Positions 1-11,700 of a stretch of 64,000 bases of DNA are shown here, one piece after another. The DNA comes from Helichrysum umbraculigerum (lineage: Eukaryota; Streptophyta; Magnoliopsida; Asterales; Asteraceae): the NCBI GenBank assembly GCA_949592205.1, contig CATIUR010000001.1, positions 262,638,250 to 262,702,249 of the forward strand, written 5' to 3'. The stretch's first letter is position 1. Every line of letters begins with the position of its first letter. Under the pieces are notes generated by a model. It ran no database searches and was not told the origin of the DNA. It worked only from the letters and a program-made list of their open reading frames with translations. The position numbers and the translations under genes are program-made.

Positions 1-2271
1 CAAACGACATCTATATGCAACGTTTGTAAATTAGTTACATTTCCATAGATATAATGTTTGGAAACTTAATGTTTTCGTATACAAAAAGTGTAGTTTCCTA
101 GAGCCCACGCGTATAGCGGGAGATTCTATTACATAATCAAAATATACAAAAGATAATGCTAAGAATCTCCGTTAATGCAGTTGTGTTGAAATCATGCGAC
201 TCTAGCTAAAGTCCTGGAGTAATCCTACACCATCCGAGTACCTGAGAAAACATGCTAAAAAGGTCAACACGAATGTTGGTGAATCTCACAGGTTTGTAAG
301 TAATATCAGTTTTGAACACGAGATTTCATCAGTAGTGCCCGTAGGCGTAAAATCAGTAATTGCAATCCAGCAATCGTAAAACCAGTATTTGCAATCCAGC
401 AAATGTAAGTAAGTAAGTTATACCGTTGCCATGAGGCTCATAATCGAAGCTTAACCCGTAAGTAATAAGTTTGCTCCCGTGACATGCTCGTAAATGAGCA
501 AGCATCAGTAACGAATAATTAGTCACCCGTTTCTACGTGTAAATCAGTACGTGGCAGCGCTACTGCCCCGGGCGGGGAGGGTCATTTCCCTAATGGATCC
601 ATTAACTAGTGTTCGCGCTTAAGTCCATAACTAACGATATATGATGGAGAGACTTCTGTAAATAGTAAACAACTCATGCAATTCCGTTTGGTATACTCCC
701 CCAATCAGATAAAACAGTAAAAAGTAGGGCCGTAAGACTCACCTGAGTCTTGTAGTAATCAGTTGCAAATAGCAAGTAGTAAGTAAAGCAAGTAGGTTCT
801 CCGAACCCGTAACCTTCAAATGCCTCAACATATGAGGTTATGTAAGTATGTGTCTCGCGAGACGTTTCGTTTAGTTGTACACAACTAGTATATCCAGTGT
901 TTGTCCGTATGTTTGTAATTGTTTGTTGTTGGAAAACATGTCTGGCCCGTTGGTGACCATTTGGTTGGAGTGTTATGCTTGAAAACATGTTTCAATGTCC
1001 CGTAGATGTTATATTGTATAATCGTTTGAAGTCCCAAATGTTTAACACTTAGATTGGAATTAAATTGTAAAACTGCTGTGTTTTGCGACACCATATGCGA
1101 CACAAAAGTTTGTCATGCGACACAACGGTTGTGTCGCAGACGTCATACGACACAAGGATACGACACAAGGACTGTGTCGCATCGGATACGATATGCTAAA
1201 TTAATAGCGACATAGTGGTTGTGTCGTATAAAAATACGACATAAAATGCGACATAGAGTGCGACACAATATTGTGTCGCAAAGGTTACGACACTAAAGGT
1301 TTGGTACGACACAAGATGCGACATAACAGGCTTTATGCGACATAGTATGCGACACAAGGCTTGTGTCGCATTGATGAACACCAGCCCAGAAACATTCGGC
1401 TGTCGAGAAGTTTCGACCAAAAACGCAAATCTAACCCATTTTTGAGCTGTTAAATCGTGTTTTCTTCATTGTTTAGGTTATAGCTATGTTGTGTACACAA
1501 TATTTCATCAAAACATTACACCAAATTGAATAGATCTAAGATTTTAGAAATTTCTTACTTTTGCAAATCGAGCTAGATCGAGGATGAAATGATGAAAACG
1601 GTTTTGATATCCTTGCTCCACTCGTGATGGTGATTCCGAATATGTAAATTTCGTGGGTCGGTTTGTGAATCCGAAAAATTGAGAGAAATTGGTGAGAGTG
1701 TTTGTGTGTGTTTGTTTAAGAAAAAATTAGAGAAAGAGATGAGAGGGTGGTGGGTTGGTGGCTGATTCCAAAAGGAGGGGAGGGAGAACACTTCCCAAAA
1801 TACAGTATTTACTCCGTGTCCTAATCGATTAATCGTTTGTTTTTAGTATTTAACCAAACAGTTATATTTTAAAAATGTAACCGGAGTATTTAAATAAAAT
1901 ACCTTAAAATTAACAATAAAAACATTTGTCGAAACATTTAAATTATTAATTCGCGTTTAATACGTTTTTGTTGAATTATTTATAATGTCATCGCGGTAAT
2001 ATAAATACTGTTCATTCAATTGTGTATTTTGTATAACAAAAATACGTTCTCATTATTTAAGTAAATTTCTGTCACCAACGTCAAAGTAAACTGTGTCGGA
2101 CTCCGTCCGGTTAATTCGTACGATTCATCCAAATCGCGTAAGTACACATATATATATAAATCACCTTATATATATACAAATAGAGTCTGTAATTAGTCCT
2201 ATTACATACTAATTACAACTAGTTACAAATAATTAGGCATAATTAATTATCCTAATTAGGCAGGTGTTACA
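1..2271 (-). mobile_element. Tekay/Del-like gypsy LTR, family A copy 1 (cut by left window edge)
   Basis: This stretch matches 61668-63917 closely over its whole length, so both are copies of one LTR of about 2.3 kb; about 80 bases are missing here at the left edge. On the minus strand the LTR starts TGTAACACC at 2271. It abuts Tat gag sequence without a polypurine tract, so it is either the 5' LTR of an element whose body lies left of the window, or a solo LTR. Visible parts in minus orientation are a GTAAGAAA splice-donor-like site with its G at 1558 and a motif array at 1084-1371. The small ORFs across it are on random frames and I do not regard them as genes. Confidence 0.85.
1084..1371. 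repeat. CpG motif array A1 (TGCGACACAA and inverse)
   Basis: I count 19 CGACA/TGTCG cores in about 290 bases, built from the 10-mer TGCGACACAA and its complement TTGTGTCGCA with variants (TACGACACAA, GCGACATA). Several pairs face each other 2-4 bases apart and form short hairpins such as GCGACACA-ACGG-TTGTGTCGC. Spacing is irregular, so it is a dispersed motif cluster and not a strict tandem repeat. The equivalent region of the second LTR copy (62756-63003) has 16 cores in a partly different arrangement. Confidence 0.9.
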
Positions 2272-3230
2272 CGTTCCAAAACAGGTACGGGCCCCCAATG
2301 CATCGAAACAGTTTGCGCCACACATAGCCAACACGCCGCTACCATACAATACATCAATACCACTGGCGGTAGGCAACTACGACGGTACAACGGACCCTGA
2401 GGATTTCCTCTGCGGGTTTGACAACGCGATAAAGACGCAGCACTGGGAGGATGTTGTGGTTTGCCACATGTTCCAGTCAGTGCTACTAAAATTAGCAAGA
2501 AGGTGGTTTAACGAGCAGCCACCAGGAAGCATCGCTAGCTGGGCGGACCTGCGGGACAAATTCATAAGAAGATTCCACCAGCGAGCGGCCGCACCGTTGT
2601 CGCACATGGCTGCGCACTACCAGTACCAAAAGCCTGAGGAGAGCCTGGCAGACTTCATAGAGAGGCACGCGGACGAGTGCCTCAGGATCCCCGACTTACC
2701 AGAAAGTCAACAAATCTCAGGGTTCATAATGTGCCTAGATAAGAACAGGTTTGGGGGCCTCATCGACCAATTATCCGCAGACCTCCCGGCAACAATAGCT
2801 TCAATGCAAGACAAAGCAAGAAGCTACATACGGGTGGGAGCAATCCATCAGCATGTAAAAGCAAAGGTCAATCCAGCTCCGCGAGAAGGGATAGGGGTAA
2901 CCCGATCGAACACAGAGGTCAGCGGTACAGGCCATTCGAGCTAAGAGGAATACTGACATCCCTCAGTAAAAGCCCAAAAGAAATCCTGGCAACAGAGCCA
3001 GAGGCCAAGCATTTTCCACCACCGAGGCCACTCGCAACAAAATATCAAGGCAAAAACAACAAATATTGCAGGTTCCACGAGGAAAAGGGGCATGACACCA
3101 ATGAGTGCCGAGAGCTAAAAAGCACCATAATTAACGCCGTTAAGGCAGGAAAGTTGGAGCACCTGGTGATTGGAGCAAAGAGTTATCACAAGCAAGATGA
3201 AATGAAAGCTCCAGGGGGGATAAAAAGAAA
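2272..3230 (+). pseudogene. Tat gag (capsid and zinc-knuckle-like region), frameshifted
   Basis: Gag proteins form the virus-like particle that packages retrotransposon RNA. The first part (2272-2944) is open and has the retrotransposon-gag fold signature (WEDVVVCHMF, ARRWFNEQPPGSI, FIRRFHQ, then ESLADFIERH). A frameshift near 2915 ends this frame at TAA 2942-2944, while the homologous sequence continues in another frame through a C-x2-H / H-x4-C type knuckle (CRFHEEKGHDTNEC, 3067-3108), which is typical of Tat elements. The true N-terminus is missing; the apparent GTG start at 2264 lies in the neighbouring LTR. A broken copy. Confidence 0.85.
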
Positions 3231-3239
3231 CCCGCAGAA

Positions 3240-3845
3240 TTGCCCCCGACAGAAGGAACGATCCATATGATACACAGCTGGCGGGCTGGACAGCGGCGAA
3301 AGGCCGAAGCACTGGAAACATGGGAAAGGCAAGCAATCACTTTCCCACCAATCGAGGACAGCAATCCGTCGATGGAACCCTTGGTAGTCAACGCCAGGAT
3401 AGCCAATCACCAGGTAGGCCGCGTATATGTGGATAGCGGAAGTGCCATCGACATAACGTACGAGCATTGCTTTCTGAAATTCCCGTACGAAATGCGACGA
3501 ACAATGTTGGAATACAACTCCCCCTTGGTAGGATTCTCAGGGGAGACCAGTTGGCCAGTGGGAAAGATAGAAATGGAGGTATGTCTGGGAAGCTACCCGC
3601 AGTACAGGGTGGCCACCCTCAACTTCATAATCGTCAGGTCACCCTCCAGGCATAACGTGATACTGGGGAGAACAGGCATGCAGACGTTCGGTGCAGTCAT
3701 GTCCCCCGTGCATGGAATGATGAAATTCCCAACTATGGGTGGCATAGCAACCCTGCGACGCTCCCCCCAGAGACAGCAAGGCGAGGGCTCACCATTGCCC
3801 CAGCCCACGAGGTTGATTCCCCAGGGGTGGACGAAGAAAGTGTAG
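3240..3845 (+). pseudogene. Tat aspartic protease domain
   Basis: This domain cleaves the Gag-Pol polyprotein. The catalytic signature is visible as VYVDSGSAIDI (Asp-Ser-Gly), followed by the conserved later block HNVILGRTGM. The frame differs from both the gag and the RT frame, so it is separated from its neighbours by indels, and the C-terminal tail after about residue 165 is probably out of frame. It lies directly upstream of the RT linker, overlapping it by a few bases at 3827. Confidence 0.82.
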
Positions 3846-5232
3846 TACTTAACGCTGCATATCCAGACCAGCCCGTCAAGATTAGCCGCTCACTCCCAAA
3901 AAGTATAAAGGTAAAGCTCACAGAAATATTGCGACAGAATATAGATGTTTTCGCGTTCTGTTACGTAGACATGACGGGGGTGCCTCGGAGCATCGCCGAG
4001 CATAGGCTGAACATTAACCCCAGCCTCACACCTATCCGACAAAAAAAAGAGGGATGGCTCCAGACCGTAGCCGATTCCTAACAACTGAGGTGGATGGCCT
4101 GGTCAAAGCAGGAGTAATGCGTGAGGTGAAATACCAAACCTGGGTGGCCAACCCGGTGATGGTAAAAAAGTCCAATGGGGATTGGAGGATGTGCGTTGAT
4201 TTCAAAGACCTAAACAAAGCATGTCCCAAAGACAACTACCCCCTGCCGGAAATTGATTGGAAAGTGGAATCCCTGGCAGGTTATCACCTGAAGTGTTTCC
4301 TCGACGCCTACAAGGGATACCACCAAATACACATGGCCAAGGAAGACGAAGACAAAACAGCGTTCCATACGGACAATGGCATTTTCTGCTACACAAAGAT
4401 GCCGTTCGGATTGAAAAACGCAGGGGCAACATACCAAAGGGTCATCGATTCGGCGTTCCGTCATCAAATCGGAAGAAATGTGGAGGCGTATGTCGATGAC
4501 ATTGTAATAAAAAGCAATACAGAGACAGACTTGCTGAAGGACGTGGTTGAAACGTTTGCAACCCTCAGAAGCATCGGGATGAAACTCAATCCCGCAAAAT
4601 GTACCTTCGGAATGGAGGAAGGGAAATTTCTGGGGCACATCGTATCCTCAAGGGGTATCAAGGCAAACCCTAAAAAAATAGAAGCAATCCTGGGAATGCC
4701 TTCTCCCAAATCAAGACAAGAGGTGCAAAGTCTCATAGGTAAGCTCGCGGCACTAACACGTTTCCTGTCCCGTGCAGCAGATCGGTCTCTGCCATTTTTC
4801 GCTACCCTGAAGGGTTGTCTGAGCAACAAAGATTTCTCCTGGTCAGCCGAAGCAGAAAAAGCCTTCCAGGAAATGAAGGAGTTTATGGGAGAGTTGCCCA
4901 CGCTGACAGCCCCAATTGATGGGAAGACACTCATATTATACGTCGCAGCCTCCCAAGAAGCTGTCAGCTCAGTCTTGATCGCCGAACATGATAAAATACA
5001 GATACCCGTCTATTTTGTCAGCAAGGCGCTACAAGGGGGGGAAGTAAATTATACACCGATTGAGAAGCTGGTTCTTGCCGTGGTACACTCCGCGAGGCGC
5101 CTCCGAAGATACTTCCAGGCTCACCCGATAAAAGTGTTAACAGATCAACCGATAAAACAGATATTGTCAAAACCGGAGGTATCCGGGAGGTTAGCGAAAT
5201 GGGCGATCGAGCTGGGCGATCGAGCTGGGTGA
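3827..5232 (+). pseudogene. Tat reverse transcriptase and RNase H, two frameshifts
   Basis: Copies element RNA to DNA and degrades the template RNA. A linker (3827-4079) and the RT proper (4054 on) are in different frames. The shift lies at the A-run near 4041-4050, just before the conserved block that leads into MREVKYQTWVANPVMVKK. RT blocks are clear: WRMCVDF, YPLPEIDWKVESL, FLDAYKGYHQI, KMPFGLKNAGATYQR, and the active site YVDD at codons 4489-4500. The RNase H region follows to the 13-bp duplication at 5203-5228, which throws the reading frame and ends it at TGA 5230-5232. Confidence 0.9.
5203..5228 (+). repeat. 13-bp tandem duplication that shifts the pol frame
   Basis: The unit GCGATCGAGCTGG occurs twice without a gap. 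Removing one unit would bring the RT-RNase H frame into register with the downstream second RNase H frame, so this small duplication is the cause of the break. Confidence 0.93.
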
Positions 5233-6576
5233 GCACGAGATTACAAAGGGGCAGGTAATGGCGGACTTCTTGGCCGAAATACCAGTAGGCTCCGAAGGCC
5301 TGGTAAAACAACAGCTAGGGGCAGCCCCACCCAAGGAAACGTGGGAACTGTATACCGACGGGGTAGCCAGTTCAGAAGGGTCCGGGGCTGGGCTGATTCT
5401 GACAAGCCCAACCGGTGAAGAACACATATATGCCCTCAGGTTTGACTTTCCGGCGTCAAATAATGAATTGGAGTATGAGGCACTCCTCGCAGGATTGCGC
5501 ATGGCGCAGGCGATGGAGATCAAAAGGTTGCAAGTGTACGTTGACTCCCAGCTGGTGGCCAATCAGATCTGTGGCCTTTTCGAGGCAAAGGAACCGGCAA
5601 TGAAGAAGTACCTCGACATAGCAAAGTCAATGATCAAAGCGTTCGAATACTTCAAGATTGAACAAGTGCCGAGAAGTCAAAACAAAAAGGTGGATGCCCT
5701 CAGCAAACTGGCCTCGCTGTCCTTCGCACACCTGACCAAGGAGGTCTTGGTCGAAGTACTCGTCGCAGACCCCACAGTCTCAAACGTACAAGAAACAGGA
5801 GAAACGTGGATGACCCCAATTGTCGAATATCTGAACACTGGAGTGTTACCTGGTGACCCGGGTCAGGCGAGGAAGATAAGAGTGAATGCTCCAAGGTATG
5901 AAATAATTAACGGAACGCTCCACAGAAAGACGTTCCTCGGGCCGAAGCTAAGGTGTGTCGGCCCGGCGCAGGCTGAAAACATCGAAAGAGAGATACACGA
6001 GGGAGCGTGCGGCCTGCACGCAGGTCCAAGGTCAATCGTCTCGAAGGTGGCCAGACACGGGTATTTCTGGCCAACGATGCACAAAGACACCCTCAAGATA
6101 ATCCAGAAGTGTCGAGCCTGCCAGACTAACGCACCGGTCCAGCGATCCCCCAGGCATGACCTCATTCCAGTTTCCTCAGCGTGGCCTTTCCACAAGTGGG
6201 CCATTGATATTGTGGGCCCTTTTCCATCCGACAAAGGAGGGGTAAAATTCCTGGTGGTAGCCATTGATTACTTCACCAAGTGGGTGGAGGCAAAGCCGCT
6301 CTCCATCATCACGGGAAACAAGATACTGACATTCGTCTGGGAGGACATTGTGTGTCGTTTCGGTATTCCCCACGAAATCGTAAGTGACAACGGGAAGCAA
6401 TTTGCAGATAACCCGTTCAGGTCATGGTGCGCCGGATTAGAAATCAAGCAAACGTTTACATCCGTGGCGCACCCTCAGGCCAACGGACAGGTGGAAGTGA
6501 CGAACCGTGATATTGTCAACGGAATAAAAGCTCGCCTGGATGGTTGCCAGAGTGGATGGACAGAAGAGCTGCCAAA
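5231..6576 (+). pseudogene. Tat second RNase H and integrase, truncated
   Basis: The first half is the extra RNase H domain of Tat elements: WELYTDGVAS carries the first acidic residue, then NELEYEALLAGLRMA, YVDSQLVANQI and the late D of KKVDALSKLAS. The second half is integrase: an HHCC zinc-binding block (H...H...CRAC around 5995-6122), then the DDE core with WAIDIVGPF, VSDNGKQF and HPQANGQVEVTN. The frame ends at GWTEELPN, about 6576, where the sequence changes abruptly to that of the LARD-like element. The integrase C-terminus and anything downstream are deleted. Start is set by the homologous frame after the 13-bp duplication. Confidence 0.9.
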
Positions 6577-6863
6577 TTTAAATTAACATAGGCTTATCGA
6601 AGATTACCTGGCAATCTTAAGCCCACGAGTGTTGAGGAAACATGAAATATACCAATCAGATACTCATGTCTCTCCGTCTCTGCAATCAAATAACAACTTC
6701 ACAACTTGTTAAGGGTTAGTACATATTCAACTAATCACTTTCTCACACATTCACTAATCAACTAAACCCACACCCACTGGAATGTTTGACTCAACTCATC
6801 AAAGTTTAGGATTGAACATTCTATCAAGTCCAATTCACCCAAACTATTGCTCTGATACCAACT
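6573..6863 (-). repeat. Partial tandem copy of the LARD-like element's leader and PBS
   Basis: These 291 bases match 12710-13000 with no difference that I can see. They include the primer-binding site and lie beyond the 3' LTR of the element at 6864-14845. The element is therefore organised as LTR - internal - LTR - partial internal. Identity starts exactly at the junction with Tat integrase, with shared CAAAT at the joint. Confidence 0.9.
6848..6860 (-). promoter_or_regulatory. Primer-binding site, initiator tRNA-Met type (extra copy)
   Basis: On the minus strand TGGTATCAGAGCA follows the LTR end after a three-base spacer. This is the classic complement of the 3' end of plant initiator tRNA-Met. 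It lies outside the two-LTR unit and belongs to the partial tandem copy. Confidence 0.9.
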
Positions 6864-7640
6864 TATAACACCCCTCGTTTCATTATAAACAATAAATATA
6901 ATAATAGCGACACGGAAGCGTATTTTTAAAACATACTATCAATGTACTCAAAATGTCAATAAACTTTTTCAATTCAAAGTACAAGACATTTCAACACACT
7001 GGGTGTTATTAAAAACATTTCTATAATTATCAAAATAACATCAGAGTAAAAGCCTGTCAAACATTCCATCCAGTCAAACACTTCCTGCCCTGCCCAATAT
7101 GTCCCATCTATTTCAACCTGCAGGAAGAACTGTGGTGGGGTTAGCATAAAGCTAAGTGAATGAAACTATAAGCAACAGTCTAACCTAGCATAACAATCTG
7201 TTTACATCAAATAACAATAAACAGAAAATCAATCAATCACTTGACATCCAATCAATGTCATACACGCAACATCATGAGGATCGGTGGTCCCTGAGACACC
7301 CTAATACCGGTTTGGTACTCAAGGAACTCTTATCAATCATCTGCATTGGCCCATACAGAATTACCGATAACTTATTGTCAATCACACACGACCTAGATCT
7401 CTAAACCGACATTTCAAGTTTCCGAGATCTCCTGTCGTCTACAACAACAACAAGTCCAACCATCAAATCAAGTTGACCTCAAAATCTTACACACTAGCAC
7501 AATCAGCCAAGTAAGCAAACATTTAAACTATCATGGCAAGATATCTCAACATACATATTCTATCAAAGTAATACTATAAATTACTTGTTGTAAATCAAAT
7601 CATTACAACTAAATCACACTGAGGTTACAGATCCACTCAC

Positions 7641-7694
7641 CGACTACCTCAGGCCTCTACTCAGTAGTCTAATATCACTGAGCCTTCTCCACAT
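7641..7694 (-). other. Putative leader exon 2 with stem-loop (family E, left LTR)
   Basis: 54 nt between TTCTCAG and GTGAGTGG on the minus strand, containing CTCAGT-N11-ACTGAG. The same element occurs in families B and C at the same place, which argues for a conserved RNA function. Confidence 0.6.
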
Positions 7695-7917
7695 CTGAGA
7701 ATTTACAATCAAATATAAGTTAGTAATCCATATCAATACATAACTTATATTAATCCATACTATTAGGAACTTAACATAATAATATGAATATTACTAGTTC
7801 CTAATCATATATTAGTTATTACAACATAACTATTATCATATATGAATCTGAACATATATCAAATAACAATCACATTACTTATAAAAATCAAACAAGAAAT
7901 GTAACACCAGCCTATCA

Positions 7918-8067
7918 AGCCGCCGGATTCCCTCAGAAGCCGCCGGCTTCCCACAAATCAGCCTGAATCCGCCGGATTCCCTGAATCCGCCGGATTCCCT
8001 GAATCCGACCGGATTCCCTAAATTTTGCCGGAATCCGCCGGATTCCCGTGAATCCGCATGATTCCCT
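7918..8067. repeat. Motif array E1 (CCGCCGGATTCCC, 18-bp period)
   Basis: About seven degenerate copies of the 18-mer CCGCCGGATTCCCTGAAT, three of them in strict tandem. It has one more 18-bp unit than array E2 of the sister LTR. This is a GC-rich island in an AT-rich LTR. Confidence 0.92.
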
Positions 8068-8726
8068 CGTCGTCCCAGCCCAGTTCGAACTGTTCAAACC
8101 CTAACTCGCGGGTTTTATACCCAAATCACTCTAAACTCGTTTTCAAACGGTTATAAACCACAAATATCATTACATAATCAATATGTAACACTTCTAGCAT
8201 GTTTCTAACATTCAAATCTCTCAAATCATCAATTTACCTAATTTCAATCAAAATCAAATTCTTAAATACTTAAGAACACTTACTGATTGAAGAACATATC
8301 GATAATAATCTGATGATAATGAAGTTTCACGAGAATCACCACTTCCTGATTTGATTTCTAGTTTGATTTGGAGGTTTTCTGAGAGTTTCTGTGAGTTTTG
8401 AAATGAAAATGAATAACTTTCCTAATTTGGAAAGTAAATATATAGTCGGTCCAACTTAACCGCCTTCAATATACGGGTATAATTTAATACCCCATCTCAA
8501 TCTATTGCCTGGAACCCGAAAACCACTTGCGAGTCCAAACATTTTATTGCACCGTCAACTATATTAATTTACAACAATTAATAGTTCATTTATCACATTG
8601 GAATATTCAGTTCCTATTCCAATTATTTCAACTAATTTCAAACAATATTATTTCCAAACACATTTAAATACTTATTTAAATCAAGAAATAATATAAAACA
8701 ACTAGGTCCATTTCGAGGATGTTACA

Positions 8727-8740
8727 ACTCTTCCCCCCTT
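8727..8740 (-). promoter_or_regulatory. Polypurine tract of the LARD-like element
   Basis: The minus-strand reading is AAGGGGGGAAGAGT immediately before the LTR start TGTAACATCC. It is preceded by the GGGACGAAAT block that Tekay-like elements share at this place; compare 61536-61567. Confidence 0.9.
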
Positions 8741-11700
8741 AAAGAGATTTCGTCCCCGAAATCTAACCTCAATCAATCTGACTAATGTGATATAGTCACA
8801 TACCTCTTAGCATACATTAATCCTCAATAGCAACTTACAACTATTCTTAGACTAGTTGAATTCTTTCCACATGCACATATCCAAATGTACATGCTTCTAT
8901 CTTTTCCTATGCACACTTACAGTGCATCCATCCAACATCTCATAGGAACCAATCATCTATCTAATTCCTTTATCACCAATCAAATAAAAGTTTAAAGCAC
9001 CCAATCACTTTAACCAACAATAATAAGTGAAACCTAACATCACTTATTAGGTCTACGCAACCAGAAATTAGCAACATGCTAAAATCTTTAACCTATTTTC
9101 ACTGTTCATCTCTGTTATCAATAAAACAGCAATCACACTATTACAATAGTAGTTATTAAACTACTTAGCAACACTGAAAGTTAATTTTAGTTCATGACTA
9201 ACAACCAGTCTAATATTCAGATAACAATCTCAAATCTCTACTATCAAAGATTTAAAATTCAACTCCAGGTCAACTTTTCACCCAACAGTTCCATACTTAC
9301 TTTCATGAATAACCTATAATATTCACATATCACTACAATCATATGAAATCCTTTACTTATAAGAAATTCAGATTCATATCACCTTAATAAGCAAAGTAGA
9401 GGTCAAACTCAGTAGGTAAAACTACAATTAACAAGTACTTTGCTCAGTCAACAAAAGTACTAAAATCGAACATTACCTACATTCAACCAGTCTCTACATT
9501 GACTTATTTCCACCTGTAATTCCTTTCAATACAACCTATCAATTGTCAACAATATCAATTGACCAAACAATAATCACAACACTAATGATTATACACTACA
9601 GTACATCTATCAATACTCACTATTTATCTCAAAAGTCTAACTAACCATCAAGTTAGAATTTACATAACGCTTTAAACTGGTAAGACATCTAGAATCTTAT
9701 CTTAGCAACCAGTTAATTCACCTTTTAACTTTAAGATCTTAAACTACTAATCACAAACAATTAGAAGTTATACAACTATAATCACACAACCACTTAGTCA
9801 TTCAACACTAGATCCCATTAATCTAGCAACTAAGTCGGTCTTAATCAACATATCATGATACTACAATCAAGTATCACAATATCCCCATTATTAAAATGTG
9901 CCACTATTCAACACATTTCTAACAAAGTCCACATCAAGTTAATCACAGTTAACTGACCTCCACACAACTGATGGCATATTTTAATTCATTCTATTAAAAC
10001 TTATCATGCCATCTATAATCATGTATACTATACATACATACATACACAATTTCAGTAACTCTTTAAAATGGACATATACATCTCAATTCCATTTTATTTT
10101 TATCTAATAGGCCATTCAGACTGTCAAAGTCTTTATCAAGCCTTCTCAGTACTACTAATCATCACATATCCTTACCACAGGACATGGAATAATTATCAAT
10201 TCTATGTTTCACTTATATACATACCAGCCAGTATATAACTTAAACAATTCAATCTAAACTTCCAAAAAGTTTGATGAATACAATCATCACCTATCAATTT
10301 CAAGGTTTCCCTTACTTCCTAACACATACAATTTCTTAAAATATGAACAACTTTCCAATTCATATACCTCAATTTATCAACCAAGGTCAAACTAGACCTT
10401 TAACACAGTCCAACTCCAGATATACTTTCATATAATTTCTTAATTGGATCTAATCCCAATTCATCACTTTATCACTTACTTTATTTGTATACAATCAACA
10501 AATAACTAAAGAATCCATTAAATTCTTTCAATACTTAAGTGATTCACTATAAGATACCAATCAACCTAGGCAACTAATAATAATAGCTTTCAATTATTTC
10601 TTATCTCACCTTCTTACCCAATCAAAGCTATTATCACAAGCTTCACACACTGGTAAGATTTTCCTATCACAATTCTAATCAATGTGATTTAATCATTCTA
10701 ACATATCTTAGCAAATTATAACTGTCATATCAAACAATGACTTCATATCTGTATAATTCTTCAACACATATTCAGTTCAAATATCAAATATTACCCAACT
10801 GAATACTCAATTATACTTAACACTATTTCAATTACTTAATACTAGCTTTAAGTAATAACTCAAGTCTCACAAACTTAGACCATTCATCTATCTCCTTTGG
10901 ATCTTACAAGACCCATCTCAACATAATTTAACTAATCAAGGAATTCAATCCTATTCCTCACAATCATAACATTACAATCTATGTTAGACTATTTCAACAC
11001 ACACAGTTGACTACATGTCAACTTTGATTTCAATCAACCAATCAATAAAATCTTCTAATTGCTTTTCTCAAGTTTGACATATCCTCAAACCAATCACAAG
11101 CAATTAATTTTATACACAATTCTCTATTTATGGTTTGACTTTCAAAGTTAACATACTATCAAGTTAACTCCCAACAAACCATTTCATCTTATATGTTCAC
11201 TTTCACATATATTTCAAGTTATTACTTTCAATAATTTCATCAATCCTTTACTAGGACAAGGTCAACCTATATCAATCTTGGCTCCATACAAGCCATTTCA
11301 TATTGTATGTTTACTTTCAAACATATCTTCTTATTATTACATTCAATAATACTAGAAATTTCTCAAGCAAGGTAATATCAACATATCTCAACTTTGGCAT
11401 CCTACAAGCCAAATACAAAATAGTGACTCATTTAAACACTATCAAATCCACCTAAGATCAATGTAACACAATCAGTTACAATTACATATTCAACAAAATC
11501 AAATTAATCACTTAGGTTTATCATCAAAACCTCTATCAATGACAACTATCATTTACACTCTCGCCTTTACAGTTTAAAGGTCACAGTTCTATCAACTGTT
11601 TGTTTTCTTATCAAAACAAGTACTAAACAACTTAGCATACTTTCATGCTCAATTTTTTTTTTCCAAAATCACATTACATTTCTTTTATACCAAGTAGCCT

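Larger units (their letters stand above)
2272..6576 (+). mobile_element. Tat-lineage Ty3/gypsy element, gag-pol part (5' and 3' truncated)
   Basis: Order gag, protease, reverse transcriptase, RNase H, a second RNase H, integrase identifies Ty3/gypsy. The second RNase H domain between RNase H and integrase is the hallmark of the Tat/Ogre/Retand group. The 5' side (leader, 5' LTR) is cut at 2271 by the LTR of another element. The 3' side stops inside integrase at about 6576, where sequence of the LARD-like element begins. The antisense ORF and LTR at 14846-18112 are the remaining 3' end of the same element. Several frameshifts make it non-functional. Confidence 0.88.
6864..8726 (-). repeat. LTR of family E (3' LTR of the LARD-like element)
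   Basis: 1863 bp. In minus orientation it shows a TATA-like stretch at 8434-8445, a donor-like GTAAGTG with its G at 8283, motif array E1 at 7918-8067, an acceptor-like TTCTCAG before 7694, a 54-nt putative exon (7641-7694), a GTGAGTGG donor and a TTCCTGCAG acceptor before 7117. It has both a polypurine tract on its right and a primer-binding site on its left, so it is shared by two tandem units. Confidence 0.9.

Noticed and set aside
1084..1371. Possible CRISPR-like array (also arrays B-F)
   Set aside because: Eukaryotic retrotransposon context, degenerate motifs, both orientations, irregular short spacers, no cas genes.
2264..2944. Gag starting at GTG 2264
   Set aside because: The first codons are the end of the neighbouring LTR; the real N-terminus is lost.
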